From assembly GCF_902729425.1 (NCBI RefSeq), contig NZ_CACVCH010000070.1, forward strand, positions 248,001 through 312,000: a stretch of DNA of 64,000 nucleotides, in the 5' to 3' direction. This stretch comes from Magnetospirillum sp. SS-4. Lineage in GTDB: Bacteria > Pseudomonadota > Alphaproteobacteria > Rhodospirillales > Magnetospirillaceae. Position numbers and translations under genes: made by a program. Below are positions 19,005 through 29,443 of this stretch, in pieces. The notes beneath the pieces were generated by a model. The model saw only the letters and a list, made by a program, of their open reading frames with translations, was not told where the DNA came from and searched no databases. How positions within the stretch are numbered: position 1 is the stretch's first letter; each line of letters opens with the position of its first letter.

Positions 19005-20341
19005 TCCTCGGCCCGGCCGTCCTCGGCCTCCATCTCCTCCACCACGTCCTCGGGCAGCATCAGGACGCCGGAATTGTAGTCGTAATCGAAGATTTCGGCA
19101 TAACGGCCCCAGGTGATGGCGGTTTCCAGCACGCGCTCGGCCTCGCCATCAGTGAGGTAGTCCTGCAATTCCTGGAGAAAGCGGTCTTCCGGGGCGCGGT
19201 GATCCCGGCGTTCGTCCAGCACCCGGCGGATATGGGCGGCCAGCGGAATGTTGCGTAGCAAGGTCTCGGCGAACAGTTCCTTGCGGGTGGAATCGTCGGC
19301 ATCGATGAAGGCGCGGCCGGCGGCGGTGATGAAGATATCGCCGGCGGCGATGCGGGCCAGCCCCAGCACCCGCAATCCCTCGAACAGGTGGAACAGGATG
19401 TCGTCCTCCAGCTCGGTTTCCTCGGCCAGTTGCGGCAGGTCGGCGCGGCCGTTGAACGGCGGCTCGGCCAGGGTCTCCAGCAATCCCTCCAGCTTTCCCG
19501 GCGTGGTGTCGGGCAGGCGATAGCCGAGCGTCAGCTGGTCCTGGGCGCCGCCGACGCCGCCCCTGACATTGGCGGTCATCAGGGTATAGACCTCGTCGAC
19601 GATCTGGCGGAAGGCCGGCGATTCCGGATCGCGCGGCCGCGGCAGGCCGACCCTGATCTCGGCCCGCACCCGGCCGGGATCGCTGGAGAACACCAGAACC
19701 CGGTCGGCGATGGACACCGCCTCCTCGATATTGTGGGACACCAGCAAGATGCCCTTGGTGGGAATCTTGCGTTCTTCCCACAGGTCGATCAGGTCCTCGC
19801 GCAGGGTCTCGGATGTCAGCACGTCCAGCGCCGAGAACGGCTCGTCCAGCAGCAGGACGTCGGGACGCATCACCAGGGCGCGGGCGAAGCCGACGCGCTG
19901 GCGCATGCCGCCCGACAATTCCTTCGGATAGGCGCCTTCGTAGCCGCCCAGGCCGATCAGGTCGATGACGTCGCCGGCCCGCTGTTCCCGCTCGGCCCTG
20001 GCCACGCCGGCGGCCTCCAGGCCCAGCTCGACGTTCTCCTGCACCGTCAGCCAGGGAAACAGGGCGAAGGACTGGAACACCATGGCGATGCCCTTGGCCG
20101 GGCCGCCGACCTTGCGGCCGCGATACAGCACATCGCCGCCATTGGCGGAAATCAGACCGGCCATGATGCGCAGCAAGGTCGACTTGCCCGACCCAGACTT
20201 GCCCAGCAGGGCGACGATCTCGCCTTCCTCCAGGCGGAAATCGACGCCTTCGAGGACGGTGCGTTCCTGGCGTTCGGGGGTGCGGAAGGTCTTGCGCACG
20301 CCTCTGAGGTCGAGCAGGGCCACGGAAACGGGATCGGACAT
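19001..20341 (-). CDS. ABC transporter ATP-binding protein with C-terminal AAA-associated domain
   Basis: The 446-residue protein belongs to the nitrate/sulfonate/taurine importer class. The ATPase domain (about 8-265) has Walker A GKSGSGKST (47-55), Q-loop 'MVFQSFALFPW', signature LSGGMRQR and Walker B LLLDEPFSALD. Residues about 290-430 form an extra domain of the AAA-associated C-terminal type, known in similar alphaproteobacterial importers and possibly regulatory. It lies 13 bases downstream of its permease. No periplasmic binding protein is encoded nearby, so the substrate is unknown. Confidence 0.9.
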   Translation of the reverse strand: MSDPVSVALLDLRGVRKTFRTPERQERTVLEGVDFRLEEGEIVALLGKSGSGKSTLLRIMAGLISANGGDVLYRGRKVGGPAKGIAMVFQSFALFPWLTVQENVELGLEAAGVARAEREQRAGDVIDLIGLGGYEGAYPKELSGGMRQRVGFARALVMRPDVLLLDEPFSALDVLTSETLREDLIDLWEERKIPTKGILLVSHNIEEAVSIADRVLVFSSDPGRVRAEIRVGLPRPRDPESPAFRQIVDEVYTLMTANVRGGVGGAQDQLTLGYRLPDTTPGKLEGLLETLAEPPFNGRADLPQLAEETELEDDILFHLFEGLRVLGLARIAAGDIFITAAGRAFIDADDSTRKELFAETLLRNIPLAAHIRRVLDERRDHRAPEDRFLQELQDYLTDGEAERVLETAITWGRYAEIFDYDYNSGVLMLPEDVVEEMEAEDGRAED

Positions 20342-20354
20342 GCTGATCTCCTCC

Positions 20355-22094
20355 TCAATCCAGCCGCAGACGCTCGGCCGCCAGCATGTAGAGCGGCCGC
20401 CACAGAAAGCGGTTGAACGCCATCACGAACAGGCACATCACCGCGATGCCGAGCGCGATGCGCGGGAAATCGCCGTCGATGGTCGCCTTGGCGATATAGG
20501 CCCCCAGGCCGGTCGCTTCCAGCTTGGTGTCGCCCCAGCTCACCAGTTCGGCGACGATGGCGGCGTTCCACGATCCGCCCGCCGCGTTGAACGCCCCCGT
20601 CACATAGGACGGGAAGATGGCGGGCAGGATGAAGCGCCGCCATTTCATCCACCCGGTCAGGCCCAGATTCCCGGCGGCGTCCTTCATGTCCTGCGGAATG
20701 GCCGAGGCGCCGCCGATGACGTTGAACAAGATGTACCACTGGGTGCCCAGAATCATCAGCGGACTGGTCCAGACGTTGACGTTCAGGTCGAACCGCACGA
20801 TCAGAACCACCGCCACCGGAAACATCAGGTTGGCGGGAAACGCCGCCAGGAACTGGGCGATCCACTGGACGTTCTGCGCCACCACCGGCCGCTGGCCGAT
20901 CCACACCCCGATCGGCACCCAGACCAGCGAGGCCAGCGCGATCAGCACCACCACCCGGGTGCTGGTGGCCAGTCCGTACAGCAGCACCTGGCCGACCTCG
21001 GGCAGGCCGACGGCGGAATGGACGAACAGCGCCACCTGGACCACCCCCAGCATCGCCCCGGCGATCAGGACCGCGTCCCAGACCCGCCCGGCCCAGGACG
21101 GCAAGGCAAGGCGCGCCCCGCCGGCGCGGTGGGAATCGCCGGAAGCCTCGCGCCGCCGCAGCATGATGGTGAACGCGCCCCACAGCGCCGCCGGCAGCTT
21201 GGCCAGGGCGCGAAACAGCCGGCCGCGTTGCAGCATGGTCAGCAGCCACGATTCCGGCTGCTGCTCGCCTTGCATGGAATCCGCCTTGAACTTGGCGGTC
21301 CACGCCACCAGCGGCCGGAAGAACAACTGGTCGTAAAGGACGATGCCGCCCAGCACAGCCAGGATGGCCCAGCCGATGGCGGTCAGGTCCTCGGCGGCGA
21401 TGGCCAGGGCGATGTAGGAGCCGACGCCGGGCAGCATGATGGTCTGGCCGGCCACCGAGATGGCCTCGGACGCCACCACGAAGAACCAGCCGCCGGAGAC
21501 CGAGATCATCATGTTCCACACCAGTCCGGGCACGCCCCAGGGCAGTTCCAGCCGCCAGAACCGCTGCCATGCCGACAGGTGGAAGACGTTGGACGCCTCG
21601 ATCAGGTCGTTGGGCACCGTCTTCAGCGAAGAATACAGGCTGAACGCCATGTTCCAGGCCTGCGAGGTGAAGATGGCGAAGATGGCGGCGCATTCCACCC
21701 CCAGCAGGTTGCCGGGAAACAGCGAGATGAAGCCGGCGACCGTGATCGACAGAAAACCCAGGATCGGAATGGACTGGAGAATGTCGAGGATGGGAATCAG
21801 CACCTTTTCCAGCGCCGGCACCTTGGCGGCCAGCACCGCGAAGACCAGGGTGAACGCCAGCGAGGCCGCCAGCGCCGCCGCCATCCTGAGCGCGCTGCGC
21901 ATCAGGTAGTAGGGCAGGTGGGTGGGGTCCAGGGTCAGGGGCAGCGGCTCGCCCACGTCATAGGGCGTGGTCATTTGCGCCCCGCCATAGGCCAGCAGCG
22001 CCAGGAAGGCAAAGATCACCGGAATCAGCGCCAGATCCCAAACATTGGGCTTGAGATCGGGCGACACCGCGACCGTGGGCAGGCTCCACCGCAT
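20355..22094 (-). CDS. Fused two-domain ABC transporter permease
   Basis: The 579-residue inner-membrane protein carries two complete permease units. Each has an EAA-type loop that docks on the ATPase: 'EASNVFHLSAWQRFWRLELP' in the first half and 'KDAAGNLGLTGWMKWRRFILP' in the second. The halves are separated by a charged cytoplasmic linker near residue 285. The layout matches nitrate/sulfonate/bicarbonate-type permeases in which two subunits became one chain. It is first in an operon with the ATPase gene. Confidence 0.9.
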   Translation of the reverse strand: MRWSLPTVAVSPDLKPNVWDLALIPVIFAFLALLAYGGAQMTTPYDVGEPLPLTLDPTHLPYYLMRSALRMAAALAASLAFTLVFAVLAAKVPALEKVLIPILDILQSIPILGFLSITVAGFISLFPGNLLGVECAAIFAIFTSQAWNMAFSLYSSLKTVPNDLIEASNVFHLSAWQRFWRLELPWGVPGLVWNMMISVSGGWFFVVASEAISVAGQTIMLPGVGSYIALAIAAEDLTAIGWAILAVLGGIVLYDQLFFRPLVAWTAKFKADSMQGEQQPESWLLTMLQRGRLFRALAKLPAALWGAFTIMLRRREASGDSHRAGGARLALPSWAGRVWDAVLIAGAMLGVVQVALFVHSAVGLPEVGQVLLYGLATSTRVVVLIALASLVWVPIGVWIGQRPVVAQNVQWIAQFLAAFPANLMFPVAVVLIVRFDLNVNVWTSPLMILGTQWYILFNVIGGASAIPQDMKDAAGNLGLTGWMKWRRFILPAIFPSYVTGAFNAAGGSWNAAIVAELVSWGDTKLEATGLGAYIAKATIDGDFPRIALGIAVMCLFVMAFNRFLWRPLYMLAAERLRLD

Positions 22095-22130
22095 GCCGTC
22101 ACCTTGACTGAGGATACCGTCGGTGCGGCT

Positions 22131-22159
22131 GTCATACTCTCGCCGTCCCGGGCTGTCGA
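22131..22159 (-). promoter_or_regulatory. Candidate promoter of the ABC importer operon
   Basis: On the reverse strand TCGACA (22159-22154) and TATGAC (22136-22131) are spaced 17 bases apart and lie about 40 bases before the permease ATG. The same gap contains long-range inverted repeats: CCGTCACCTT at 22096-22105 against AAGGTGACGG at 22168-22177, and ATACCGTC at 22114-22121 against GACGGTAT at 22172-22179. These could fold the leader or bind a regulator. Confidence 0.35.
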
Positions 22160-22181
22160 GCCGGGAAAGGTGACGGTATGG

Positions 22182-22673
22182 TTACACCCGTTCCAGGACC
22201 ACGAAATCGAAGGCGGGATCGCCGGCGTGATGCTCGCGGACGGATTCCCGCCACGCGGCGCGGTCGAAATCGGGAAAACGGGCATCGCCGTCATAGGCGC
22301 GGCCGATCTCGGTCAGATAGAAGCGGGACGCCCGCGCCAGGGCCTCGGCATACAGGATCGAACCGCCGATCACCATCGCCTCGGCCGCCTCGGGCGCCAG
22401 CCGCGCCGCCAGGGCCAGCGCCCCGTCCAGGGAGTGGGCGGCATGGGCGCCGCCGGCCCGCCAGTCCGCCTGCCGCGTCACCACGATGTTCGGACGCCCC
22501 GGCAGCGGCCGGCCGATGGAGTCCCAGGTCTTGCGTCCCATGATCACCGGCTTGCCCAGGGTGTGGCGCTTGAACCATTTCAGGTCTTCGGGAATGCGCC
22601 AGGGCAGCGCGTTGTCCCGGCCGATCACGCCGTTGGCGGCGACGGCGGCGATGATCGCCAGCGGAGGGGTCAT
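22182..22673 (-). CDS. folA: Dihydrofolate reductase
   Basis: The 163-residue NADPH-dependent enzyme regenerates tetrahydrofolate after thymidylate synthesis. Family landmarks are '[16 protein letters not shown]', '[16 protein letters not shown]' and '[12 protein letters not shown]'. Its ATG overlaps the stop of thyA (ATGA at 22670-22673), so the two consecutive folate-cycle enzymes are made from one transcript. Confidence 0.96.
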   Translation of the reverse strand: MTPPLAIIAAVAANGVIGRDNALPWRIPEDLKWFKRHTLGKPVIMGRKTWDSIGRPLPGRPNIVVTRQADWRAGGAHAAHSLDGALALAARLAPEAAEAMVIGGSILYAEALARASRFYLTEIGRAYDGDARFPDFDRAAWRESVREHHAGDPAFDFVVLERV

Positions 22674-23464
22674 ACCGCCACCGGGGCGGCGATATGGGGA
22701 TGGGACTGATAGTTCTCCACCACGATGTCGTCCAGGGTGAAGGCAAACAGATCGGTGATTCCGGGATTGAGGCGGAGAACCGGCAGCGGCAGGGGCTGGC
22801 GCGACAGTTGCAGTTCCGCCTGCTCCATGTGGTTGGAATAAAGATGGGCGTCGCCAAGGGTATGGATGAACTCGCCGGGCAGCAACCCGGTCACCTGGGC
22901 GATCATGTGGGTCAGCAGGGCGTAGGAGGCGATGTTGAACGGCACCCCCAGGAACGCGTCGGCCGAGCGCTGGTAAAGCTGGCACGACAGCCGCCCCTCG
23001 GCGACGTAGAACTGGAACAGGCAGTGGCAGGGCGGCAGCGCCATGCGATCCACGTCGGCCGGGTTCCAGGCCGAGACGATCAGGCGGCGCGAATCCGGAT
23101 TGGTCCGGATCATCTCCACCACCTGGGATATCTGGTCGACGGTCCGGCCGTCGGGACAGGCCCACGACCGCCATTGCTTGCCGTAGACCGGCCCCAGTTC
23201 GCCGGCCCGGTCGGCCCATTCGTCCCAGATGGAGACCTTGTTGTCATTGAGCCAGGCGATGTTGGTGTCGCCGCGCAGGAACCACAGCAGCTCGACGAAG
23301 ATCGAGCGGGTGTGCAGCTTCTTGGTGGTCACCAGGGGAAAGCCCGAGGACAGGTCGAACCGCATCTGGTGGCCGAACACGCTGGTGGTGCCGGTGCCGG
23401 TCCGGTCGGCCTTGACCGCGCCTTCGCGGCGGATGCGCCGCAACAGATCAAGATATTCAATCAC
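22670..23464 (-). CDS. thyA: Thymidylate synthase
   Basis: The enzyme methylates dUMP to dTMP using methylene-tetrahydrofolate. The catalytic Cys is in [10 protein letters not shown], the folate/dUMP loop is 'DRTGTGT', and the C-terminus '[10 protein letters not shown]' closes the active site. The GTG at 23464 is taken as the start: it has a GGAGAG site upstream and gives 264 residues, the usual length. The ATG at 23524 would add 20 non-conserved residues. Confidence 0.95.
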   Translation of the reverse strand: MIEYLDLLRRIRREGAVKADRTGTGTTSVFGHQMRFDLSSGFPLVTTKKLHTRSIFVELLWFLRGDTNIAWLNDNKVSIWDEWADRAGELGPVYGKQWRSWACPDGRTVDQISQVVEMIRTNPDSRRLIVSAWNPADVDRMALPPCHCLFQFYVAEGRLSCQLYQRSADAFLGVPFNIASYALLTHMIAQVTGLLPGEFIHTLGDAHLYSNHMEQAELQLSRQPLPLPVLRLNPGITDLFAFTLDDIVVENYQSHPHIAAPVAV

Positions 23465-23561
23465 GACGACTCTCCGCTCTCGCGCTGTCCGCACTCTATC
23501 TCGCGTCCTCGTCGCTGTCATCACGCCGGAGAACGATGGAGGACAAGCGTTCGCCTGCCCC

Positions 23562-23590
23562 TTGCATTCCCCGACCCCGCGAGCTATAAG
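23562..23590 (+). promoter_or_regulatory. Promoter of rpmI-rplT
   Basis: TTGCAT (23562-23567) and TATAAG (23585-23590) are separated by exactly 17 bases, a strong housekeeping match. Transcription would start near 23597, leaving a leader of about 80 bases before rpmI. No infC gene precedes rpmI, so this promoter must serve the pair directly. Confidence 0.6.
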
Positions 23591-23676
23591 CGTGCCCTTC
23601 CCGAGCGGACAGGGCTGTCAGGGCTGCCTTGCCGTTCGTTCTCGCTGAACCACCCAGACCGTAAGGACAAGCGAAA

Positions 23677-23880
23677 ATGCCCAAGATGAAGACCAAGAGC
23701 TCCGCCAAGAAGCGGTTCAAGCTCACCGGCACCGGCAAGGTGAAGGGCAATGTCGCCTTCAAGCGCCACTGCCTGACCGCCAAGACGTCGAAGATGAAGC
23801 GCCAGGCGCGCGGCACCTTCATGCTGTTCAAGACCGACAGCGACAACGTCAAGAAGTTCTACCTGCCGAACGGAGGCTGA
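23677..23880 (+). CDS. rpmI: Ribosomal protein L35 (bL35)
   Basis: The 67-residue basic protein of the large subunit has the conserved opening '[14 protein letters not shown]' and a C-terminal '[10 protein letters not shown]'. It is followed three bases later by rplT. The usual upstream partner infC is absent; thyA lies divergently upstream instead. Confidence 0.97.
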   Translation: MPKMKTKSSAKKRFKLTGTGKVKGNVAFKRHCLTAKTSKMKRQARGTFMLFKTDSDNVKKFYLPNGG

Positions 23881-23883
23881 TCC

Positions 23884-24240
23884 ATGGCTCGCGTCAAGCG
23901 GGGCGTGACCACCCACGCCCGTCACAAGAAGATTCTCAAGCTCGCCAAGGGTTACCGCGGCCGTTCCTCCACCTGCTTCCGGATCGCCATCCAGAAGGTG
24001 GAAAAGGCCCTGCGCTACGCCTACCGCGACCGCCGCGCCAAGAAGCGCAATTTCCGCGCCCTGTGGATTCAGCGCATCAATGCCGGCGCCCGCGCCCACG
24101 GCATGCCCTATTCGCGCTTCATGGACGGCCTGAAGAAGGCCAACATCGCGCTCGACCGCAAGGTGCTGTCCGACATCGCCATCCGCGAGCCGGAAGCGTT
24201 TAAGTCGCTGGTGGACAAGGCCCAGGCCGCCCTCCGGTAG
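23884..24240 (+). CDS. rplT: Ribosomal protein L20 (bL20)
   Basis: The 118-residue protein is an early 50S assembly factor. It has the basic N-terminal helix '[15 protein letters not shown]' and the globular C-terminal domain. In other bacteria L20 represses its own operon by binding a leader pseudoknot; whether the leader before rpmI does this is not visible. Confidence 0.97.
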   Translation: MARVKRGVTTHARHKKILKLAKGYRGRSSTCFRIAIQKVEKALRYAYRDRRAKKRNFRALWIQRINAGARAHGMPYSRFMDGLKKANIALDRKVLSDIAIREPEAFKSLVDKAQAALR

Positions 24241-24270
24241 GACTTCCCTCGCGGAAGCATTGTGATGGAG

Positions 24271-24303
24271 AGGGGCCGGCCCGATCGGGGCGGCCCCTTT
24301 TCC
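24271..24303 (+). terminator. Strong terminator or attenuator between rplT and pheS
   Basis: AGGGGCCG (24271-24278) pairs with CGGCCCCT (24291-24298). The loop itself contains CCCGA/TCGGG, extending the stem, and TTTT follows. A smaller hairpin (CTTCC 24243-24247 with GGAAG 24253-24257) lies just before. No Phe-rich leader peptide is seen, so simple termination or partial read-through into pheST is more likely than classic attenuation. Confidence 0.75.
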
Positions 24304-24327
24304 TGTTCTAGGGGATAGGACGAACCC

Positions 24328-25404
24328 ATGCAGGACCTCGACAGAATCCGCGCCGAAGCCCTGGCCGCCGTGGCCGCCGCCACGACGCCGGAGCAACTGG
24401 ACGCCGCCCGCGTCGCCGCGCTGGGCAAGAAGGGCACCATCTCGGGCCTGATGAAAAATCTGGGCGCCATGGACCCCGAGGCCCGCAAGGCCGCCGGCGC
24501 CGCCATGAACGCGGTCAGGGACGAGGTCGCCGCCGCCCTGGACGGGGCCAAGGCCGTCCTCGACGCCAAGGCGCTGGAGCAGCGCCTGTCGCGCGAGCGC
24601 ATCGACGTCACCCTGCCGGCCCGGCCCGAGAGCCTGGGCCGCATCCACCCCATCAGCCAGACCATCGAGGAAATCACCGCCATCTTCGCCCAGATGGGCT
24701 TCACCGTGGCGGAAGGTCCCGACATCGAGGACGACTTCCACAATTTCACCGCGCTCAACATTCCGCCCGAGCATCCGGCGCGGCAGATGCACGACACCTT
24801 CTATTTCGGGGAAAGGGTGGAAGGCGGCCGCCATCTGCTGCGCACCCATACCAGCCCGGTGCAGATCAGGACCATGCTGTCCGACAAGCCGCCCATCCGG
24901 GTCCTGGTGCCGGGCCGCACCTATCGCTGCGATTCCGACATGACCCATACCCCGATGTTCCATCAGGTCGAGGGGCTCGTCATCGACGAAGCCACCAACA
25001 TGAGCCATCTCAAGGGCTGCCTGATCGAGTTCGTCCGCGCCTTCTTCGAGGTCGACGACGTGCCGGTGCGCTTCCGCCCCAGCTTCTTCCCGTTCACCGA
25101 GCCCTCGGCCGAGGTCGACATCGGCTGTTCCCGCGAAGGCGGGGAATTGAAAATCGGCCCCGGCGCCGGCTGGCTGGAAATCCTCGGCTGCGGCATGGTC
25201 CATCCCAACGTGCTGAGGAATTGCGGCATCGACCCCGACCGCTACCAGGGCTTCGCCTTCGGCATGGGGGTCGAGCGCGTCGCCATGCTGAAATACGGCA
25301 TTCCCGATCTGCGCACCTTCTTCGATTCCGACCTGCGCTGGCTGAAGCATTACGGCTTCGTGCCGCTGGACGTTCCCACGCTCTCGGGAGGGCTGACCCG
25401 ATGA
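24328..25404 (+). CDS. pheS: Phenylalanyl-tRNA synthetase alpha subunit
   Basis: This is the catalytic subunit of the alpha2-beta2 enzyme that charges tRNA-Phe. The 358-residue protein has an N-terminal coiled coil (about 1-90) for tRNA contact and a class II core. Motif 2 lies around '[20 protein letters not shown]', followed by '[16 protein letters not shown]' and motif 3 '[14 protein letters not shown]'. The stop overlaps the pheT start by 4 bases. Confidence 0.97.
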   Translation: MQDLDRIRAEALAAVAAATTPEQLDAARVAALGKKGTISGLMKNLGAMDPEARKAAGAAMNAVRDEVAAALDGAKAVLDAKALEQRLSRERIDVTLPARPESLGRIHPISQTIEEITAIFAQMGFTVAEGPDIEDDFHNFTALNIPPEHPARQMHDTFYFGERVEGGRHLLRTHTSPVQIRTMLSDKPPIRVLVPGRTYRCDSDMTHTPMFHQVEGLVIDEATNMSHLKGCLIEFVRAFFEVDDVPVRFRPSFFPFTEPSAEVDIGCSREGGELKIGPGAGWLEILGCGMVHPNVLRNCGIDPDRYQGFAFGMGVERVAMLKYGIPDLRTFFDSDLRWLKHYGFVPLDVPTLSGGLTR

Positions 25405-27797
25405 AATTCACGCTCGACTGGCTCAAGGACCACCTTGAGACCGATGCCACCCTCGCCGAGATCGAGACCGGGCTGACCGCCGTCGGCCTGGAGGTCGAGG
25501 GCGTCGAAGACCCGTCCCGGCATCTGGAGGGCTTCATCGTCGGCCATGTGCTGGAGGCCGACAAGCATCCCAACGCCGACAAGCTGAAGCTGTGCAAGGT
25601 CGATACCGGCAGCGCCGTTCTTCAGGTGGTGTGCGGTGCCCCCAATGCACGGCCCGGGCTCAAGGTCATCCTGGCCCAGCCCGGCACCTATATTCCCCAT
25701 AGCGGCGAAACCCTGAAGAAGGGCAATGTCCGGGGCGTCGAAAGCCAGGGCATGATGTGCTCGTGGCGCGAGCTGAGCCTAGGCGATGACCACGACGGCA
25801 TCGCCGAACTGGATGTCGGACTGGCGGTGGGCGCCCGCCTGCTCGACGTCATGAGCTTCGATCCCATGATCGAGATCTCGGTCACGCCCAACCGCGCCGA
25901 TTGCCTGGGTGTGCGCGGCGTCGCCCGCGATCTTGCCGCCTTCGGCCTCGGCACCCTGAAGCCGCTGAAGGTCGAACCGGTGCCGGGCATATTCAAGAGT
26001 CCCATCGGTATCCGCCTCGACTTCGCGCCCGAGGACGCCGGCGCCTGTCCGCTGTTCGCCGGCCGCCATATCCGGGGCGTCAGGAATGGCGACAGCCCGC
26101 AATGGCTGAAGGACCGCCTTGCCGCCATCGGGCTCCGCCCCATTTCGGTGCTGGTGGACATCACCAATTTCTTCACCTACGACCTCGCCCGGCCGCTGCA
26201 CGTGTTCGACGCCGCCAAGGTCAAGGGCGACATCCGCGCCCGGCCGGCCAAGGCGGGCGAGACCCTGGCGGCGCTCAACGGCAAAACCTACGCCCTGGAC
26301 GCCGGCATGACGGTGATCGCCGACGAGGCCGGGCCGGAAGCGCTGGCCGGCATCATCGGCGGCGAGCATTCCGGCTGCACCGAATCCACCACCGAGGTGT
26401 TCCTGGAGGCCGCCTATTTCGATCCCATCCGCACCGCCGCCACCGGCCGCAAGCTGGAAATCCTGTCCGATGCCCGCTTCCGTTTCGAACGTGGCGTCGA
26501 TCCGGCCTTCGTGGTGCCGGCCATGGAACTGGCCACCCGCATGATCATCGATCTGTGCGGCGGCGAGGCCTCGGAGGCCATCATCGCCGGCACCGAGCCC
26601 GACTGGCAGAAATCCATCGTGCTGCGGCCCGAACGGGTCGCCGGCCTGGGCGGCGTCGAGGTCCAGGTGTCCCGCCAGGAGGCCATCCTCAACGATCTCG
26701 GCTGCGCCGTGGCCGAGCATGCGGACGGTTTGCTGGTCAATCCGCCGTCCTGGCGCGGCGACATCGCCGCCGAGCACGATCTGGTGGAAGAGATCATCCG
26801 CATCAACGGCTACAACAACATTCCGTCGCTGCCGCTGCCGCGTTCGCCCATGCCGAAGCCGGTGCTGACCCCCGGCCAGCGCCGCGCTGGCTGGGTGCGG
26901 CGCCAACTGGCCTCGCGCGGGCTGGTGGAGACAGTGACGTGGTCGTTCCTGCCCGAGGCCCAGGCCAGGCTGTTCGGCGGCGGCGCCCCCGAGATGCACC
27001 TAGCCAATCCGATCTCGTCCGATCTGGACGTCATGCGCCCCTCGGTGCTGCCCAATCTGGTCACCGCCGCCGGCCGCAACGCCGATCGCGGCATGCGCGA
27101 CCTCGGCCTGTTCGAGATCGGGCCGCAATTCGACGGTCCCGAGCCGGGCCAGCAGCGCCAGATCGCCGCCGGCATCCGCGCCGGCAAGGCCCGTGGCCGC
27201 CATTGGGCCGAGCCGGCGCGCCCAGTCGACGCCTTCGACGCCAAGGCCGACGCCCTGGCCGCCATCGCCGCCGCCGGGGCCAATCCGGACTCGCTTCAGG
27301 TGGTGGCCGAGGCGCCCTCCTGGTACCACCCCGGCCGTTCCGGCACCCTGAAGCTGGGCAACAAGACGGCGGCCTGTTTCGGCGAGATTCATCCAGGCAT
27401 TCTTGCCACCCTCGACGTCAAGGGGCCGGTGGCGGGCTTCGAGCTGTTCCTGGAGACGCTGCCCCAACCCAAGGCCAAGGCCACCAAGGCCCGCCCGCTG
27501 CTGAAGGCATCGGCCTTCCAGCCGCTGGAACGCGACTTCGCCTTCACCCTGGACAGCGCCGTCGCCGCCGATGCGGTGGTCAGGGCGGCCAAGGGCGCCG
27601 ACAAGGCGCTGGTCGCCGACGTCGCGGTGTTCGACCTCTACGAGGGCGACAAGATGGCGGCCGGCAAGAAGTCGCTGGCCATCACCGTCACCTTGCAGCC
27701 CACCGAGAAGACCCTCACCGACGAGGAGATCGAGGCGGTGGGCGCCAGGATCGTGGCGGCGGTGGTCAAGGCCACCGGCGGCGAGCTGCGCGGATAA
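25401..27797 (+). CDS. pheT: Phenylalanyl-tRNA synthetase beta subunit
   Basis: The 798-residue partner of PheS has an N-terminal tRNA-binding EMAP-like domain (about 40-150), B3/B4 editing domains (about 210-380), a B5 domain, the catalytic-like core and a C-terminal anticodon-binding FDX-ACB domain (about 705-798). The ATG at 25401 starts the conserved '[12 protein letters not shown]'. It is co-translated with pheS. Confidence 0.97.
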   Translation: MKFTLDWLKDHLETDATLAEIETGLTAVGLEVEGVEDPSRHLEGFIVGHVLEADKHPNADKLKLCKVDTGSAVLQVVCGAPNARPGLKVILAQPGTYIPHSGETLKKGNVRGVESQGMMCSWRELSLGDDHDGIAELDVGLAVGARLLDVMSFDPMIEISVTPNRADCLGVRGVARDLAAFGLGTLKPLKVEPVPGIFKSPIGIRLDFAPEDAGACPLFAGRHIRGVRNGDSPQWLKDRLAAIGLRPISVLVDITNFFTYDLARPLHVFDAAKVKGDIRARPAKAGETLAALNGKTYALDAGMTVIADEAGPEALAGIIGGEHSGCTESTTEVFLEAAYFDPIRTAATGRKLEILSDARFRFERGVDPAFVVPAMELATRMIIDLCGGEASEAIIAGTEPDWQKSIVLRPERVAGLGGVEVQVSRQEAILNDLGCAVAEHADGLLVNPPSWRGDIAAEHDLVEEIIRINGYNNIPSLPLPRSPMPKPVLTPGQRRAGWVRRQLASRGLVETVTWSFLPEAQARLFGGGAPEMHLANPISSDLDVMRPSVLPNLVTAAGRNADRGMRDLGLFEIGPQFDGPEPGQQRQIAAGIRAGKARGRHWAEPARPVDAFDAKADALAAIAAAGANPDSLQVVAEAPSWYHPGRSGTLKLGNKTAACFGEIHPGILATLDVKGPVAGFELFLETLPQPKAKATKARPLLKASAFQPLERDFAFTLDSAVAADAVVRAAKGADKALVADVAVFDLYEGDKMAAGKKSLAITVTLQPTEKTLTDEEIEAVGARIVAAVVKATGGELRG

Positions 27798-27808
27798 CCA
27801 AAGGATGC

Positions 27809-27828
27809 GGGGGGTCGCGAGGCCCCCC
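27809..27828. other. GC hairpin between pheT and the phosphatase gene
   Basis: GGGGGG (27809-27814) faces CCCCCC (27823-27828) across an 8-base loop in the 44-base gap. There is no T-run. It may slow or partly end pheST transcription or protect the 3' end. Confidence 0.3.
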
Positions 27829-27841
27829 GCGCACTCGTCCC

Positions 27842-28426
27842 ATGCCCACCATCATCCTGATCCGCCACGGCGAGACCGAGTTCAACCGGGAAGGCCGCAT
27901 CCAGGGCCATGCCGATTCGCCGCTGACCCTCAAGGGCACCGAGCAGGCCTTCCGCCATGGCCTGACGGTTCGCCGGCTGATGGACGATCACGGCGGAGAC
28001 TGGCGGGTGGTCTCCAGCCCGCTGGGCCGCTGCGTCCAGACCACCGCCATCCTGTGCGCCGCCGCCGGCCTCGACACCGCCCTGGTCGGCTATGACCACC
28101 GTCTCAAGGAGGTCGACACCGGCAGCCTCGCCGGCCGGCTGAAGTCGGATCTTGCGGCGGAATTGCGGGATGGAACCGGCCTCGACCACTGGGTGTTCAA
28201 AAGCCCCGACGGCGAATCCCACGCCACCGTCTCGGCGCGGCTGGCAAGCTGGCTGGCCGAACGCCGGCCGGGCGAGCGGGTGATCTGCGTCAGCCACGGC
28301 ATCGCCGGCCGGGTGCTGCGCGGCCTCTATCTGGGCCAGTCCCCCGCCGAGGCGCTGAGAGGCGACAGCCCCCAGGACGCGGTATTCGTCCTGAAGGCCG
28401 GCGCCATCCGCCGGGTGGCATGCTGA
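27842..28426 (+). CDS. Histidine phosphatase family protein (phosphoglycerate mutase-like)
   Basis: The 194-residue protein of the branch 1 histidine phosphatase superfamily has the catalytic motif 'LIRHGETEFN' (His9). Arg contacts lie in 'SSPLGRCVQT' and the second catalytic His is in 'VSHGIAGR'. Its short length and lack of mutase-specific inserts favour a phosphatase over a glycolytic mutase. The substrate is not predictable. It is convergent with the dienelactone hydrolase gene, one base apart. Confidence 0.85.
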   Translation: MPTIILIRHGETEFNREGRIQGHADSPLTLKGTEQAFRHGLTVRRLMDDHGGDWRVVSSPLGRCVQTTAILCAAAGLDTALVGYDHRLKEVDTGSLAGRLKSDLAAELRDGTGLDHWVFKSPDGESHATVSARLASWLAERRPGERVICVSHGIAGRVLRGLYLGQSPAEALRGDSPQDAVFVLKAGAIRRVAC

Positions 28427-28427
28427 T

Positions 28428-29291
28428 CTACAGATCGTTGCCCTTCAGCCATTTCTGCAACCGGTTCCAGCCGTCCTTGGCCGGCGTCTCGCGATAGGAC
28501 GGCCGGTAATCGGCGTGAAAGGCATGGGGCGCGTCGGGATAGACGATAATCTCCACCGGCATGGTGCCGGCCTTGGCCGCCTCGCGCATCCTTTCCACCG
28601 TCTCGTGGGGAATGCCCTGGTCGGCGCCGCCGTAAAGGCCCAGGACCGGCGCCTTCAGCCGACCGGCAACGTCGACCGGATGGCTGGGGGTGTTGGCGCC
28701 GGCCTCGCCGACCAGCTTGCCGTACCACGCCACCCCCGCCTTCAGCCTGGGATTGTGGGCGGCGTACAGCCAGACGATGCGGCCGCCCCAGCAGAACCCG
28801 GTGATGCCGAGGCGCCTGGCATCGCCCTTGTTGGCCGCCGCCCAGGCGGCGGCGGCGTCCAGGTCGGCCATCACCTGGGCGTCGGGCACCTTGGCGACGA
28901 TGGACGACAAGATGGTCGGGATGTCGGCGATCCTGGACGGATCGCCCTGGCGGAAATAAAGCTCGGGCGCCAGCGCCAGATAGCCCAGCTTGGCCAACCG
29001 GCGACAGACGTCGCGGATATGCTCGTGAACTCCGAAAATCTCCTGCACCACCAAGATGGTGGGAAACGGCCCGTTGCCGCCCGGCATCGCGGCATAGGCC
29101 GGCATGGCGGCGCCGCCATCCACCGGGATCATCACCGCTCCGGTGGCAAGCCCGGTGGTGTCGGTGGAAATGGCGGAGGCCGAGGCCGGGCTGACCGCCA
29201 TGGCGTAGCCGGTGGCCAGCACCGCCGCCGACACGAAACCGCGCCGGGTCATGTCGGCATTCGGCATCAGACTCTTGGCATGATCATCCAT
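28428..29291 (-). CDS. Tat-exported dienelactone hydrolase family protein
   Basis: The 287-residue alpha/beta hydrolase has a twin-Arg signal ([18 protein letters not shown]) and would be periplasmic. The nucleophile elbow is GFCWGG, with Cys as the nucleophile typical of dienelactone hydrolases. The Asp and His of the triad lie in 'GGADQGIP' and 'PHAFHAD'. The ATG at 29291 has a strong GGGAGGACAG site. Substrates in this family are mostly unknown, and export argues against a role in cytoplasmic aromatic degradation. Confidence 0.87.
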   Translation of the reverse strand: MDDHAKSLMPNADMTRRGFVSAAVLATGYAMAVSPASASAISTDTTGLATGAVMIPVDGGAAMPAYAAMPGGNGPFPTILVVQEIFGVHEHIRDVCRRLAKLGYLALAPELYFRQGDPSRIADIPTILSSIVAKVPDAQVMADLDAAAAWAAANKGDARRLGITGFCWGGRIVWLYAAHNPRLKAGVAWYGKLVGEAGANTPSHPVDVAGRLKAPVLGLYGGADQGIPHETVERMREAAKAGTMPVEIIVYPDAPHAFHADYRPSYRETPAKDGWNRLQKWLKGNDL

Positions 29292-29443
29292 TACCTGTCC
29301 TCCCGGATGGAATCGATCCAGCAAAGATGGCATCGCCGGCGCGACGAGACAATGGGAAGCCGATCCAAGACCTCCGGCGCGGCCGCCCTTGCGCCCGCCT
29401 CCCCGTTGCGGCACCCTGTCCGCCAAATGGGGAGGTCGAGACA

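Noticed and set aside
24241-24327. Phe attenuator with leader peptide before pheS
   Set aside because: No short open frame rich in Phe codons exists; the hairpin with T-run fits a plain terminator better.
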